Assembly (NCBI RefSeq): GCF_016127015.1
Contig: NZ_CP065972.1
Coordinates: 1,426,001-1,490,000, forward strand
Length of the DNA: 64,000 bases
Source of the DNA: Corynebacterium tuberculostearicum
GTDB taxonomy: Bacteria > Actinomycetota > Actinomycetes > Mycobacteriales > Mycobacteriaceae
Direction: 5' to 3'
Within the stretch, counting starts at the first letter, position 1, and every line of letters starts with the position of its first letter. Below, one piece after another: positions 17,912-27,206 of the stretch. Under the pieces are notes generated by a model that ran no database searches, was not told the origin of the DNA, and was given only the letters and a program-made list of their open reading frames with translations. The position numbers were made by a program, and so were the translations under genes.

Positions 17912-19051
17912 TTATGACTCCTTTGGGTGCGCAGAGATAGTCCACGGGTCGGTGCGCAGGCTAATAATTTCCGTATCCAGTTCTAAAGCATTCTCTACGA
18001 TATCGCGCGCTTGGGCCGTCCACGGAAATTCGCTGGCCCAGTGGGCGGTATCGATGACGGCCGGGCCGCCGGCGCGCAGATGCTCATCCACCGGGTGGTG
18101 GCGCAGATCCGAGGTAACATACACGTCCACGCCTAGCTTCGCGGCCGCGGAGAGGAAAGAATCTCCCGAACCGGAAGACACGGCCACGGTGCGCACCTTC
18201 TGTTCCGGATCACCGGCGGCGCGGATACCCCAGGCGGTCTCCGGCAGGGCATTAGCCACCTGCTGGGTGAACTCGCGCAGGGTCATCTCCTGCGGTAATT
18301 CTCCCACACGCCCCAGGCCGAGCGCCTCATCTAGGTTCTGGTGGCCGGCGGTTTCCGTGATGTCATAGGCCGGCACCTCATAAGGGTGGGCGGTATGCAG
18401 AGCCTGCAGCAAAGAGGAGCGAAGTGCGGCTGGGGCGACGAACTCGACACGGAGTTCCTCGCCTCGGTGCAGCGCGCCGATCTCGCCTTCGGTCGGGTCA
18501 GCTCCCTCCTCCGGCTGGAATTGGCCCGTGCCCGCGATATCGAAGGAGCAGTGGGAGTAAGAGCCGATGTGTCCCGCGCCGGCGTCGAAAAGCGCCTGCT
18601 TTACCTCCTCGGCCGCGGCAACCGGCACGTGCACGCCCCACTTATCCACGCCCTGGGGCTCCGGCACGATGGGCCGGCCGGGGTTGATGCCTACCAGCTC
18701 CGCGAGCTTATCGTTGACGCCCGGCCGCGCCTTATCCGCGTTGGTGTGGGCCGCAAAGAGCGCAACGCCATTGCTGACCAACGTGTGCACTACCTTGCCC
18801 TTGGGCGTATCGGCCGCCACAGACTCCACCCCGCGCAGCAGCAACGGGTGGTGAACCACGAGCATGTCCGCGCCGAGCTCCACCGCGCGCTCGGCCACCG
18901 CTTGGGTGCAGTCCAAAGCGAAAGCCACCCGCTTTACCTCCGCGGCCGGATCGCCGCAGATAAGCCCCACGGCGTCCCACTTTTCCGCCAGGTGCGGCGG
19001 GTAGGCCTCATCGAGTACGCGGCGGACATCGCCCACGCTCACAGCGGACAT
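17912..19051 (-). CDS. Nif3-like dinuclear metal centre protein
   Basis: A 379-residue member of the Nif3/YbgI family, widespread hexameric proteins with a two-metal site and an uncertain reaction (GTP cyclohydrolase I type 2 in some annotations). Metal ligands appear in LVVHHPLLL (about 83-91), FAAHTNAD and, near the C-terminus, in the SDLRHHPVDEH segment. A central insert of about 130 residues (PII-like) explains the length compared with 250 in E. coli YbgI. The ATG at 19051 is preceded by AAAGGAG. First gene of the operon with the zinc-ribbon and RNase HI genes. Confidence 0.92.
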   Translation of the reverse strand: MSAVSVGDVRRVLDEAYPPHLAEKWDAVGLICGDPAAEVKRVAFALDCTQAVAERAVELGADMLVVHHPLLLRGVESVAADTPKGKVVHTLVSNGVALFAAHTNADKARPGVNDKLAELVGINPGRPIVPEPQGVDKWGVHVPVAAAEEVKQALFDAGAGHIGSYSHCSFDIAGTGQFQPEEGADPTEGEIGALHRGEELRVEFVAPAALRSSLLQALHTAHPYEVPAYDITETAGHQNLDEALGLGRVGELPQEMTLREFTQQVANALPETAWGIRAAGDPEQKVRTVAVSSGSGDSFLSAAAKLGVDVYVTSDLRHHPVDEHLRAGGPAVIDTAHWASEFPWTAQARDIVENALELDTEIISLRTDPWTISAHPKES

Positions 19052-19146
19052 GGAGGTGCTCCTTTATGCTCGTTTCATGGAATAGTTACTACTGCTATAT
19101 CCTATCTTCCGCACCACAGTACTATTCGCGCGAAGGGGTTTTCCGC

Positions 19147-19638
19147 ATGACCGAGACCGATACCCGCTCCGGCCTTTACCTCGTTTTTGTTTGCACCGGA
19201 AATATCTGCCGCTCCCCCATGGCAGAAATCATCGTGCGCGATGAAATGGAAAAGGACATGCTAGACCTCGTCGCCACCGTAGATTCCTGCGGCCTCGGCG
19301 GCTGGCATGTAGGCCAGGGCGCGGACGAACGCGCAGTTGCCGAACTGCGCCGCGGCGGCCACGATGGCGGTTCCCACCGCGCGGCTAAGCTGGGCACCGA
19401 GCACATGGACGCTGATCTCTTCATTGCTATGGACAAGGGCCACCGCGCGGCCCTCATTGAGCACGGCATCGATCCCGACAAGATTCGCCTGATGCGCAGC
19501 TTCGACCCCAACTCCCCGGAGGACGCGGACGTGGCAGACCCGTATTACGGTTCCGCAGCGGATTTTGAAACCACGCGCAAGAATATCGAGGCCGCCGTGC
19601 CTGGCCTGCTGGATTGGATTCGCGCTAACCGCGACTAG
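19147..19638 (+). CDS. low-molecular-weight protein tyrosine phosphatase
   Basis: A 163-residue phosphatase. The P-loop CTGNICRSP (residues 16-24) is the CX5R(S/T) active site, and the acid loop is DPYYGSAADF near 133-142. Such enzymes dephosphorylate protein tyrosines, and related actinobacterial forms include secreted effectors, but no signal peptide is present here. The ATG at 19147 is chosen because AAGGGG lies about ten bases before it; the frame extends upstream without homologous sequence. It is followed 10 bp later by the SURF1 gene. Confidence 0.93.
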   Translation: MTETDTRSGLYLVFVCTGNICRSPMAEIIVRDEMEKDMLDLVATVDSCGLGGWHVGQGADERAVAELRRGGHDGGSHRAAKLGTEHMDADLFIAMDKGHRAALIEHGIDPDKIRLMRSFDPNSPEDADVADPYYGSAADFETTRKNIEAAVPGLLDWIRANRD

Positions 19639-19648
19639 ACTAGGCCCC

Positions 19649-20653
19649 ATGCTAAAGACGTTCCTTAAGCCGGGTTGGGTTCTACTGCTACTTTTCGTCG
19701 TGGCATTTTCCTATCTTGCTTTTACCGTCCTTGCCCCGTGGCAGCTGGGCAAGGACGATGACATTGTGGAACGCAACGAGCTCATCACCCACGCCTATGA
19801 GGCTGACCCCCAGCCGGTGGAAGACCTCGTGGATGGCAACGGCGCCATCAAGGACGATGAGTGGTCCCGCGCCACCCTGCACGGCCATTACCTGCCGCAA
19901 GACGAGGTGCTGTTGCGCCTGCGCCCGGTCGATTCCGGTCCGTCCTACCAATCTCTGGTTCCCTTCCGCACCGATTCCGGCCTGACCATCCTGGTTAACC
20001 GCGGCTGGGTCAAGGCCGGCGAGGCCAACGCCGTGCCGGATATTCCCCCTGCCCCTTCTGGCGAAACGACTTTGACCGGCATGATCCGCGCCGATGAGGC
20101 TCAGCACCAGTCCGCCCCCATTAAACGGGAGGGCTACCAGCAGGTCTACTCCATCCATACGGAGCAGATTGCCTCGCTTATCGACGCCCCTTTGGCCCAC
20201 GACTACATCCAACTCTCCGCCGACCAGCCCGGCGTGCTCAACCCCATGCCGATCCCGCAGCTCGACCGCGGCAACCACCTCTCCTACGGCTACCAATGGA
20301 TTGCCTTCGGCATCATGGCCCCGCTGGGCTTGGGCTACTTCGTATGGTCCGAAATCCGTGAGCGCCGCCGCCTGCGCGAGGAAGAAGAGGCCCTCGCCGC
20401 CCTCGACGCCGATGCCTCAACCCCATCCGAGCCCGCCACTGCTGAGGCCCCTGCTGCGGACCACAGCCCCGCAGAGCCAACGGCCAGCACTGACTCCGCC
20501 CCCCGCGAGCATGCAGCCGCGCACGACGATTCCTCCGCCGTTGCCGCCGCATCCTCCTCGCACGCCGCCAGCCGCCGCAATCGCTCGCGCTACGGCGACT
20601 CCAAACCAGATCACTACGCCAAGCTGAACAAACGCCGCCGCGAGCGCTACTAA
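19649..20653 (+). CDS. SURF1-family cytochrome oxidase assembly protein
   Basis: A 334-residue membrane protein. A first helix near residues 8-28 is followed by PWQLGKDDDIVERN, and the extracytoplasmic domain holds the SURF1 hallmark ILVNRGWV and a DYIQLSADQPG strand. The second helix is GYQWIAFGIMAPLGLGYFVW (about 211-230). SURF1 proteins help to build the haem a3/CuB centre of cytochrome c oxidase. After the second helix comes a long alanine/serine-rich charged tail (about 260-334), longer than in most members. It probably shares a transcript with the phosphatase gene. Confidence 0.9.
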   Translation: MLKTFLKPGWVLLLLFVVAFSYLAFTVLAPWQLGKDDDIVERNELITHAYEADPQPVEDLVDGNGAIKDDEWSRATLHGHYLPQDEVLLRLRPVDSGPSYQSLVPFRTDSGLTILVNRGWVKAGEANAVPDIPPAPSGETTLTGMIRADEAQHQSAPIKREGYQQVYSIHTEQIASLIDAPLAHDYIQLSADQPGVLNPMPIPQLDRGNHLSYGYQWIAFGIMAPLGLGYFVWSEIRERRRLREEEEALAALDADASTPSEPATAEAPAADHSPAEPTASTDSAPREHAAAHDDSSAVAAASSSHAASRRNRSRYGDSKPDHYAKLNKRRRERY

Positions 20654-20687
20654 CCCCTCTCCTCTTGGAGCATAACGTGGCCACAAG

Positions 20688-20717
20688 TTAGGGCTAAGGG
20701 TCAAAAAGTGTGTCTGG
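20688..20717. repeat. left terminal inverted repeat of an island
   Basis: This 30-bp sequence matches the reverse complement of 22343-22372 at 27 of 30 positions; the shared core is TAAGGGTCAAAA followed by GTGTGTCTGG. It begins 35 bp after the SURF1 stop. The ends look like those of an insertion sequence. I found no matching target-site duplication outside the two repeats. Confidence 0.75.
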
Positions 20718-20826
20718 GATCGGGGATTTCTAGGGTCTGTCCTGTATATTCATATTCTCGCAGGTGCTGTTCAAGGGCAATTTGCTTATAGAGGCTCACC
20801 CACGGGTCTGCCTTTTCCTGGGCTGA
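20701..20826 (-). pseudogene. transposase C-terminal fragment
   Basis: Read leftward, an open frame of about 41 codons (KADPWVSLYKQIALEQH, later PDPRHTF) ends at a TGA lying inside the left terminal repeat, just as transposases of many insertion sequences end within or next to their terminal repeat. A stop codon cuts the frame at 20827, so only the tail is left. The family is not certain; similar ends occur again near 52206. Confidence 0.55.
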
Positions 20827-21053
20827 TTATGGCTATATTTCCGCGAGCTCATGTTTTGAGATAACTAACCGACATCACTGTTGTGCTGAGGTGCTCTTGG
20901 TGCTCCCGCCTCGCCTGGCGGCTCGTCGGGTTGCCGCCCAAATCAATAGATTTGGTTGCCGCCGAAAGTACAGGTGATACTGCTTTCTGAGAGACATATG
21001 TCCCGCCATATAGCAAGAAATATGTCAGGGGCGACGGTGGTTAGTGGTATGCC
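20827..21053. other. gap without a gene inside the island
   Basis: I see no supported coding frame here. The stretch has several short inverted motifs, for example an imperfect pair around 20911-20935 (CGCCTCGCCTGGCGGC), and is probably decayed insertion sequence downstream of the RelE gene. Confidence 0.4.
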
Positions 21054-21317
21054 CTACAGGTAAATATTGCGCCGGTGGCCAACATCGACGACGTTAATGA
21101 CTACGACATCTTCGTAAATAGAGGAGGTTACCCGGTAGTCTCCTACTCTCCACCGCCACAAGCCAGACTTGTCTCCAACGAGTCCCTTACCGCCCACGCG
21201 AGGATCGTCTAACTCTGCTACCTCGCGGAGAAACTTACTGATGTGTTTTTGTACTGGCTTATCAAGCTTCCGGAAAGATTTTGCAGCACGCGGAGTAAAC
21301 CTAATCGACCAAGCCAC
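21054..21317 (-). CDS. relE: RelE/ParE-family toxin
   Basis: An 87-residue toxin with the compact RelE fold: SIRFTPRAAKSFRKLDKPVQKHI at the N-terminus, the LVGDKSGLWRWRVGDYRV core strand pair, and a C-terminal VDVGHRRNIY tail typical of active RelE proteins (basic residues and a terminal tyrosine). RelE toxins cut mRNA in the ribosome. It overlaps the antitoxin gene by 17 bases and is translated from the same message. Confidence 0.9.
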   Translation of the reverse strand: MAWSIRFTPRAAKSFRKLDKPVQKHISKFLREVAELDDPRVGGKGLVGDKSGLWRWRVGDYRVTSSIYEDVVVINVVDVGHRRNIYL

Positions 21318-21537
21318 ACTCGTCCTCTAGTTCCTGGAGCGAAATCGTCTCTAGCTCGCCGCGTCGAGCTGCCTCAGCTTCTGCCTCAAGTATGTATACG
21401 TACTCAAGTTGATCTAAATAGGAATCAAGGGCCTTGCGAAGATAAAAGGCTCCAGATCGCCCTGTTCGAGAAGCAAGCGCATCAAGGCGCTCCTTTTGCT
21501 GGGCATCAACGCGCAAGCTAATTACCGATCCACTCAT
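21301..21537 (-). CDS. relB: RelB-like antitoxin, ribbon-helix-helix
   Basis: A 78-residue antitoxin. Residues 1-45 (SVISLRVDAQQKERLDALA then GRSGAFYLRKALDSYL) form a ribbon-helix-helix DNA-binding domain; the acidic C-terminal half is expected to wrap the toxin. The protein is likely to repress its own operon through a perfect 24-bp palindrome that covers its start codon (21533-21556). It lies within a small cassette bounded by inverted repeats. Confidence 0.9.
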   Translation of the reverse strand: MSGSVISLRVDAQQKERLDALASRTGRSGAFYLRKALDSYLDQLEYVYILEAEAEAARRGELETISLQELEDECGLVD

Positions 21538-21556
21538 GTAAACATGTTTACATGAG
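21533..21556. promoter_or_regulatory. perfect 24-bp palindrome over the relB start, likely operator
   Basis: The sequence CTCATGTAAACA and its exact reverse complement are joined without a spacer. It covers the ATG of the antitoxin gene, so a bound RelB or RelBE complex would block transcription or translation start. Autoregulation through such sites is established for RelBE operons. The centre TAAACATGTTTA is AT-rich compared with the surroundings. Confidence 0.75.
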
Positions 21557-22342
21557 GTAGAACGATTTGTAGACCTATAGCGCCGTTATTCAAAATAAAA
21601 CTCACCGTGGGAGGAGTTTCGCCCCTTTTTCAAGAGACCTCTTCCTGCCCCCAAAGATAGCTTCGGAGAGCCTCCCCCTCTTTCATACGCGCGGTGGAGA
21701 ATGGGCGCATCATGCTTGCAGAGCGTCTTTTATTTCTTGATTAATCTATAAAAGCCCAGATAGCACTTAAAAATCGGGGCATTTCAAGTTGATATGCCTA
21801 ATCCTTTTATAGAAAAAAGGGGTAATTGACATTAGCTATTGCGTTGACTCCTTCGGTGGCGGAGGCATCTACGGATTCCGTTCCGGTAAAGCGAGCCGGT
21901 GAACGTGGTGTCTACGCACGCGTTGAAAAGACAAATGGTGATGATAGTGTTCCTGCCGTTCAACCGTACGCTGCGACTCCAGATTATGGACCGTGCGTAC
22001 TCGAGCCTACAGAAGTTCATGTACGAACTAGGGCCTGACCCCCGGAAAGTGGACACGTCGGGGATCAGGTCCAAGAATCACCCCGATGTCACCAGTGCAG
22101 CAGCATTTTCCCAGATCATCGCCTGCTGCGCTGCGCTGACAAGCTGAACAGCACTAGCTCAATGAATTGGCTCTAGTGTCGCGCACGTTGGGGCGGTGGC
22201 GTAGTAGTTGCTGCCTGGCCGGCGTTTCCTAGCGCAGCGTCGGCCGTACTGATTAGCCCCACGATTAGGACTTCGCTGACACCGTCTACCCCCAGTCAGC
22301 CGGCCTGGAAGCTGGAAAATCTAGCCCCAATGACGCACCCAT
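21557..22342. other. gene-poor remainder of the island
   Basis: No intact gene is visible. A short frame starting with TTG at 21826 encodes a signal-peptide-like start (LAIALTPSVAEAS) and stops after 70 codons. GACCCCCGGAAAGTGGACAC at 22036-22055 resembles the ends of IS3-group elements. The last stretch before the right repeat reads rightward as a frame ending HPSRHTF, mirroring the transposase tail at the left end. Base composition is lower in GC than the flanking genes. Confidence 0.4.
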
Positions 22343-22372
22343 CCAGACACACATTTTGACCCTTAACCCTTA
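22343..22372. repeat. right terminal inverted repeat of the island
   Basis: The partner of 20688-20717, inverted, with 27 of 30 matches. Together they bound about 1.69 kb that contains the relBE pair and transposase remains. The tRNA-Val terminator starts about 24 bp further right, so insertion was next to a tRNA gene. Confidence 0.75.
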
Positions 22373-22395
22373 AGCCACCCTTACCCCCACTTACG

Positions 22396-22436
22396 CAAAA
22401 ATGACCGCCTCCCGGAAACGAATCCGAGAGGCGGTC
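22396..22436 (-). terminator. intrinsic terminator of tRNA-Val
   Basis: On the minus strand the 9-bp stem GACCGCCTC/GAGGCGGTC (22403-22436) is followed by ATTTTTG, a proper U-tract. It lies eight bases beyond the 3' end of the tRNA gene. Confidence 0.85.
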
Positions 22437-22443
22437 TGTCTTG

Positions 22444-22516
22444 TGCGGCCTGAGGGGATCGAACCCCCGACCTATTGGGTGTAAACCAATTGCTCTTCCA
22501 GCTGAGCTAAAGCCGC
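22444..22516 (-). tRNA. tRNA-Val (TAC)
   Basis: A 73-nt cloverleaf on the minus strand. The acceptor GCGGCTT pairs with AGGCCGC with one G-T pair, the anticodon stem is ATTGG/CCAAT with loop TTTACAC giving anticodon TAC, and the T arm holds GGTTCGATCC. The discriminator base is A and CCA is not encoded. It reads GUA/GUG valine codons. Confidence 0.95.
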
Positions 22517-22584
22517 ATGCGCTCTTGCGCTGTTAGAAACAGTAGCGCAGGTTGCTAAAGCAACACAAATCGGCAGGTAAAGCC

Positions 22585-22983
22585 CTACTTCTTAGTGTAG
22601 CCGCGCTGCACCAAGCACGAGCCTTGCCACTCGCCTAGGCGCTCCGCCTTGGTCTGCACTAGGCCTGCCAGCTGAGCGGACTCAGAGATGAGCCCAGGCT
22701 CTACGGTTCCCGGCTTGCCGGCACCCGGGGTAAGCAGCCAGACTGCGCCGTTATCGGCCAGCGGGCGGCTCGCGTCCACCAGTCCATCCACAAGGTCGCC
22801 ATCTTCTTCGCGCCACCAAAGAAGAACTACATCGCACAGCTCGTCATTTTCTTCTTCCAAGAAGTCATCACCGAGCACGGCCTCGATCGATTCAGAGATC
22901 GCGGTATCGCAATCCTCGTCCCAACCAAGCTCCAGGGCGATTTGCCCTTCCTTGATTCCGAGCTTGACTGCAGCGTCAGCCAC
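22585..22983 (-). CDS. DUF3052 family protein
   Basis: A 132-residue acidic protein of a family found in actinobacteria next to aceE (Rv2239c in M. tuberculosis has the same position). It starts VADAAVKLGIKEGQIALELG and has a conserved DVVLLWWREEDGDL region. The GTG at 22983 is chosen because GGAAGGAAA lies seven bases upstream and the known family starts here; the frame continues upstream without homology. The function is unknown. It is divergent from aceE. Confidence 0.88.
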   Translation of the reverse strand: MADAAVKLGIKEGQIALELGWDEDCDTAISESIEAVLGDDFLEEENDELCDVVLLWWREEDGDLVDGLVDASRPLADNGAVWLLTPGAGKPGTVEPGLISESAQLAGLVQTKAERLGEWQGSCLVQRGYTKK

Positions 22984-23320
22984 TATGCATTTCCTTCCTG
23001 ATTTAGTGAATGTCTGGTCCGCGTATTGCCCACATCCTGCGGGTAAATCGCGGCTTAATAGAAGTATTTTAACGCCCACCGGACCCTTTTACCCGCCTAA
23101 GGGCCACAATTCCCCCATTTTGCAGGCCCTCCCGCTGCCGCAACCGAATCCACAGAGTTAGCAAACTACCCTCTTCTACCCCACCGAACTTCGCAAAGAT
23201 ACTGGTTATAGCAATGTAACGTACCGCACGTACCCTTAAGTCGGACTTCACAACGACTGTGGATCTGTGAGCGCGTATCGTAGTAAGCAAACTGTGCAGA
23301 CCCTTAAATAGGAGGTTTAA
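22984..23320 (+). promoter_or_regulatory. aceE upstream region
   Basis: A 337-bp non-coding gap between the divergent DUF3052 gene and aceE. Visible elements are a near-perfect Shine-Dalgarno AGGAGGT at 23311-23317 before the aceE ATG and a short repeated ACGTACC at 23218 and 23227. The long leader suggests regulated transcription, but I cannot assign a regulator. Confidence 0.4.
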
Positions 23321-26068
23321 ATGGCCGAGAAGGACGCCCACCAGGGCGACTCCAACTTCCCCCTCATCCGCGACGGCGTTGCATCGTATCTTCACGATAA
23401 TGATCCAGAAGAGACTCGCGAGTGGATGGACTCCCTCGATGGTCTGCTGGACCACTCCGATCCGGAGCGCGCACGCTACCTGATGCTGCGCCTGCTCGAG
23501 CGCGCTACCGCGAAGCGCGTTGAGGTGCCGTCGTTGACGTCTACGGACTTCGTCAACACCATCCCCACCACCATGGAGCCGGAGTTCCCAGGTGATGAGG
23601 AGCTGGAAAAGCGCTACCGCCGCTGGATCCGCTGGAACGCAGCCGTCATGGTGCACCGCGCACAGCGCCCAGGCATTGGCGTGGGCGGACACATCTCCAC
23701 CTACGCAGGCGCTGCCCCGCTGTATGAGGTCGGCCTGAACCACTTCTTCAAGGGCAAGGACGATCCTTCGGGCGGCGACCAGGTCTTTTTCCAGGGCCAC
23801 GCTTCCCCAGGCATGTACGCGCGCGCATACATGGAAGGCCGCCTTACCGAAAAGGATCTGGACAGCTTCCGCCAAGAGGTCTCCCGCGGTGAGGGCGAGG
23901 GCCTGCCCTCCTACCCGCACCCGCGCCTGATGCCATGGTTCTGGGAATTCCCCACCGTATCCATGGGCTTGGGCCCGATTAACGCTATCTACCAGGCGCG
24001 CTTTAATAAGTACCTGGAGACCCGCGGCATCAAGGACACCTCCAATCAGCACGTATGGGCTTTCTTGGGCGATGGCGAGATGGACGAGCCAGAATCCCGC
24101 GGCCTGCTGCAGATCGCATCCCTCTACGAGCTGGATAACCTCACCTTCGTGGTCAACTGCAACCTGCAGCGCCTTGACGGCCCGGTTCGCGGCAATACCC
24201 AGATCATCCAGGAGCTGGAATCCTTCTTCCGCGGCGCCGGCTGGGAGGTCATCAAGGTTATTTGGGGCCGCGGCTGGGATAAGCTGCTGGAAAAGGACAC
24301 CGAGGGTGCCCTGGTCAACGTCATGAACACCACCTCCGATGGTGATTACCAGACCTTCAAGGCCAACGATGGAGCCTATGTGCGCGAGCACTTCTTCGGC
24401 CGCGATGAGCGCACGGCCAAGCTGGTAGAGGACATGTCCGATGATGAGATTTGGGCGCTGCGCCGCGGCGGCCACGATTACCGCAAGGTCTACGCCGCCT
24501 ACGCTCGCGCGCTGGAGAACAAGGGCACCGGCAAGCCAACCGTCATCCTGGCACACACCATTAAGGGCTACGGTCTGGGCCACAACTTCGAGGGCCGCAA
24601 CGCTACCCACCAGATGAAGAAGCTGACCCTGGATGACCTGAAGCGCTTCCGCGATAAGCAGGAGATTCCATTCTCCGATGCGGAGTTGGAAAAGGATCCG
24701 TACCTGCCGCCGTACTACCACCCGGGCAAGGATTCCCCGGAGATCAAGTACATGCTGGAGCGTCGTAAAGAGCTCGGCGGCTTCCTGCCGGAGCGCCGTG
24801 AGGACTTCACCCCGCTCGAGGCACCGGCGCTGGACAAGCTGCGCTCCGTGCGCAAGGGTTCCGGCAAGCAGGAAGTAGCTACCACCATGGCCTTGGTGCG
24901 CACCTTTAAAGAGATCATGCGCAACAAGGAGCTGGGCAAGCGCGTTGTGCCAATCATTCCGGACGAGGCCCGCACCTTTGGTATGGACTCCTGGTTCCCC
25001 ACCATGAAGATCTGGAACCCACGCGGACAGAACTACGTGCCGGTTGACCACGACTTGATGCTTTCTTACCGCGAGGCCACCGACGGCCAGATCATGCACG
25101 AGGGCATTTCTGAGGCCGGTGCCGCCGCCTCCTTCACCGCGGCAGCTACGTCCTACGCCACCCAGGGCGAAGCCATGATTCCGCTGTACATCTTCTACTC
25201 GATGTTTGGCTTCCAGCGCACCGGCGATGCCTTCTGGGCAGCTGGTGACCAGATGGGCCGCGGCTTCATTATTGGCGCTACCGCCGGCCGCACCACCCTG
25301 ACCGGTGAGGGCCTGCAGCACATGGACGGCCACTCCCCTGTCCTGGCCGCTACCAACCCGGCTGTAGTTTCCTATGACCCGGCCTTTGGCTACGAGGTTG
25401 CCCACTTGGTCACCCGCGGTATTGAGCGCATGTACGGCGAGGACAACGAGGCCGTCATGTACTACCTCACCGTCTACAACGAGCCGGTGCACCAGCCGGC
25501 CGAGCCGGAGGACTTGGACGTGGAGGGCCTGCACAAGGGCATCTACCACTTCAACACCGTTGAGGGCGGCTCTATTGCTGCCAATATCTTGGCTTCCGGT
25601 GTGGGCGTGCACGAGGCGCTGCGCGCGCAGCAGCTGCTTGCCGACGACTTCGATGTCAAGGCCTCCATCTTCTCCGTCACCTCCTGGAACGAGCTGGCCC
25701 GCGACGGTGCCCGCCGCAATAAGGAGGCCCTGCGCAAGGGCGAGGAGCCGACCGAGGCATTTGCTACCTCCCAGCTCAAGGGCTACGAGGGTCCGTTCGT
25801 TGGTGTCTCTGACTTCACCACCGAGCTGCAGGAGCAGATCCGCCCATACGTCCCAGGTACCTACATCACCTTGGGTGCGGATGGCTTCGGCTTCTCTGAT
25901 ACTCGCGAAGGCGCACGCCGCTACTTCAACATCGATGCCGAGTCGATCGTCGTCGCCGTACTCGACGGCCTGGCTCGCGAGGGCAAGATTGAGCGCTCCG
26001 TTGTGGAGAAGGCAGCCAAGGATCTCAAGCTGGATGATCCGACCGCTACCACCCACATCGAGGACTAA
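23321..26068 (+). CDS. aceE: pyruvate dehydrogenase E1 component (homodimeric)
   Basis: Decarboxylates pyruvate with thiamine diphosphate and passes the acetyl group to the lipoyl E2 component, feeding acetyl-CoA into the TCA cycle. The 915-residue length fits AceE. The ThDP signature starts at [10 protein letters not shown] (about 250) and ends with the [10 protein letters not shown] segment near 279-288. The substrate histidine regions [11 protein letters not shown] and [15 protein letters not shown] are present. It follows a strong AGGAGGT site and is followed by terminator hairpins. As in other corynebacteria, E2 and E3 are not adjacent. Confidence 0.97.
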   Translation: MAEKDAHQGDSNFPLIRDGVASYLHDNDPEETREWMDSLDGLLDHSDPERARYLMLRLLERATAKRVEVPSLTSTDFVNTIPTTMEPEFPGDEELEKRYRRWIRWNAAVMVHRAQRPGIGVGGHISTYAGAAPLYEVGLNHFFKGKDDPSGGDQVFFQGHASPGMYARAYMEGRLTEKDLDSFRQEVSRGEGEGLPSYPHPRLMPWFWEFPTVSMGLGPINAIYQARFNKYLETRGIKDTSNQHVWAFLGDGEMDEPESRGLLQIASLYELDNLTFVVNCNLQRLDGPVRGNTQIIQELESFFRGAGWEVIKVIWGRGWDKLLEKDTEGALVNVMNTTSDGDYQTFKANDGAYVREHFFGRDERTAKLVEDMSDDEIWALRRGGHDYRKVYAAYARALENKGTGKPTVILAHTIKGYGLGHNFEGRNATHQMKKLTLDDLKRFRDKQEIPFSDAELEKDPYLPPYYHPGKDSPEIKYMLERRKELGGFLPERREDFTPLEAPALDKLRSVRKGSGKQEVATTMALVRTFKEIMRNKELGKRVVPIIPDEARTFGMDSWFPTMKIWNPRGQNYVPVDHDLMLSYREATDGQIMHEGISEAGAAASFTAAATSYATQGEAMIPLYIFYSMFGFQRTGDAFWAAGDQMGRGFIIGATAGRTTLTGEGLQHMDGHSPVLAATNPAVVSYDPAFGYEVAHLVTRGIERMYGEDNEAVMYYLTVYNEPVHQPAEPEDLDVEGLHKGIYHFNTVEGGSIAANILASGVGVHEALRAQQLLADDFDVKASIFSVTSWNELARDGARRNKEALRKGEEPTEAFATSQLKGYEGPFVGVSDFTTELQEQIRPYVPGTYITLGADGFGFSDTREGARRYFNIDAESIVVAVLDGLAREGKIERSVVEKAAKDLKLDDPTATTHIED

Positions 26069-26076
26069 CCCCGTAT

Positions 26077-26145
26077 TGGTGCGGGCTAGACCCGCACCAC
26101 TGCGTTGCAAGTAAGGCGCCGCCGGCTTCCCGCCGCGGCGCCTTT
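26077..26145 (+). terminator. double hairpin terminator after aceE
   Basis: Two hairpins in tandem: a perfect 9-bp stem TGGTGCGGG/CCCGCACCA at 26077-26099, then a GC-rich stem AAGGCGCCG/CGGCGCCTT at 26113-26143 followed by TTTT-like sequence. The second has the shape of an intrinsic terminator and may also end the converging hydrolase transcript. Confidence 0.8.
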
Positions 26146-26180
26146 TGCGTGCCCGAAGAAAGGCTCTGGGGCTGGCCAGC

Positions 26181-27179
26181 TTAAATCGCGTCGAGGACGC
26201 GGCCGAGGGCCGTGGAGATAGCCTCAGGATCTTCGAGAATCACCATGTGCCCTGAGCCTTCTACCGTCTGCAGGCTCGCGGCGGGCCAATTCTCACACAG
26301 GACTTCGGATTGCGACCGCGGGGTGACAATATCGGCAGTGCCCACCACTACCTCGCCGTGGAGCTTCGCTAGCCTTTCGGCGGCGCCGTACTCAGCGTGT
26401 TGCAGAAGATCGTCGAAGAAACCGGAGTAGGAGGCCAAGGGGGTATCGAGAAGCATGGCTACGTGAAATTGCAGCTTCTCCATCTGGGGAAAGCCGGCTA
26501 AGGTCGCGGCAAAAAGCGGGGCGATAAAGCGAGCAACTTCAAAGCGGGCGTTATCGACGCGACCTGGCAAGCGCAGGCACAGGCGGTAGAGCGCGTGCAG
26601 GGACTTGGACTGCAAAATCTGGGCCACGCCCTTGGCCGCAAAGCGGCGCATAGAGGTAGAAATTAGCAACGCGCCCTTGATACGCCCATAAATCTCGGTC
26701 GGCGCACGGCGGATAAGATTCAAGGCAACCATGCCTCCCAGGGAATGGCCCACGATGACCAAGTTGCCGCGGGGAGCGCGCTCGCGGATGACGGCTAGGA
26801 CGTCGTCGGCAGCCGCGTCAACGGTGCACTCTTCCGGGTCGACCGTGGAGGACTGCCCATGCCCGCGCAGGTCCACCAAGAGTGCGCGCACATTGCGGCC
26901 ACGCAGGTAATTGGCCTGGTCATAATAGGCTTCTGAGGACAGGCAATAGCCGTGGATGAAGACCACCGTCACCGGGGCGTCCTCCTGGCCAACTTCATAC
27001 CAGGCAATGTCTAGGCCATCGTGATCCACGGTGCCGGACGCGCTGATGTGGGTAAGCCCCGGCTCGGTAGAGGGATCATGCAATCCGCCATAGAGCTTTT
27101 CTAGCTCGGCGCGGTGCGAGGGGCGCAGGCGCTTGAGCCAACTACGCGCCACAACGGAAGAACGTTTTCTCAATGCCAT
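26181..27179 (-). CDS. alpha/beta hydrolase
   Basis: A 332-residue alpha/beta-hydrolase. The oxyanion segment is FIHGYCLS, the nucleophile elbow is GHSLGG (about 168-173), and the histidine lies in GSGHMVILEDP near the C-terminus; the acid is likely the aspartate in VGTADIVTP. The substrate is unknown; lipids or peptides are possible. The ATG at 27179 is preferred: the frame continues upstream only as the antisense of acpM. Divergent from acpM with 27 bp between the two starts, so their promoters overlap. Confidence 0.85.
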   Translation of the reverse strand: MALRKRSSVVARSWLKRLRPSHRAELEKLYGGLHDPSTEPGLTHISASGTVDHDGLDIAWYEVGQEDAPVTVVFIHGYCLSSEAYYDQANYLRGRNVRALLVDLRGHGQSSTVDPEECTVDAAADDVLAVIRERAPRGNLVIVGHSLGGMVALNLIRRAPTEIYGRIKGALLISTSMRRFAAKGVAQILQSKSLHALYRLCLRLPGRVDNARFEVARFIAPLFAATLAGFPQMEKLQFHVAMLLDTPLASYSGFFDDLLQHAEYGAAERLAKLHGEVVVGTADIVTPRSQSEVLCENWPAASLQTVEGSGHMVILEDPEAISTALGRVLDAI

Positions 27180-27206
27180 AACGCAATCAATACTAGACTG
27201 GTGGGC

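Noticed and set aside
21826..22038. A short signal-peptide-like frame in the RelBE island
   Set aside because: TTG start, only 70 codons and no homology; I keep it as decayed sequence, not a gene.
22585..23079. A longer DUF3052 start at 23079
   Set aside because: The added residues have no family match; GTG at 22983 has a proper ribosome site.
23069..26110. A very long open frame antisense to aceE (over 1000 codons)
   Set aside because: It mirrors aceE codon structure, has runs of valine/leucine/histidine expected from GC-rich antisense reading, and no ribosome site. The plus strand encodes a clear AceE.
26077..26145. CRISPR-like repeats
   Set aside because: The stems are single terminator hairpins; no regular repeat-spacer pattern occurs anywhere in the window.
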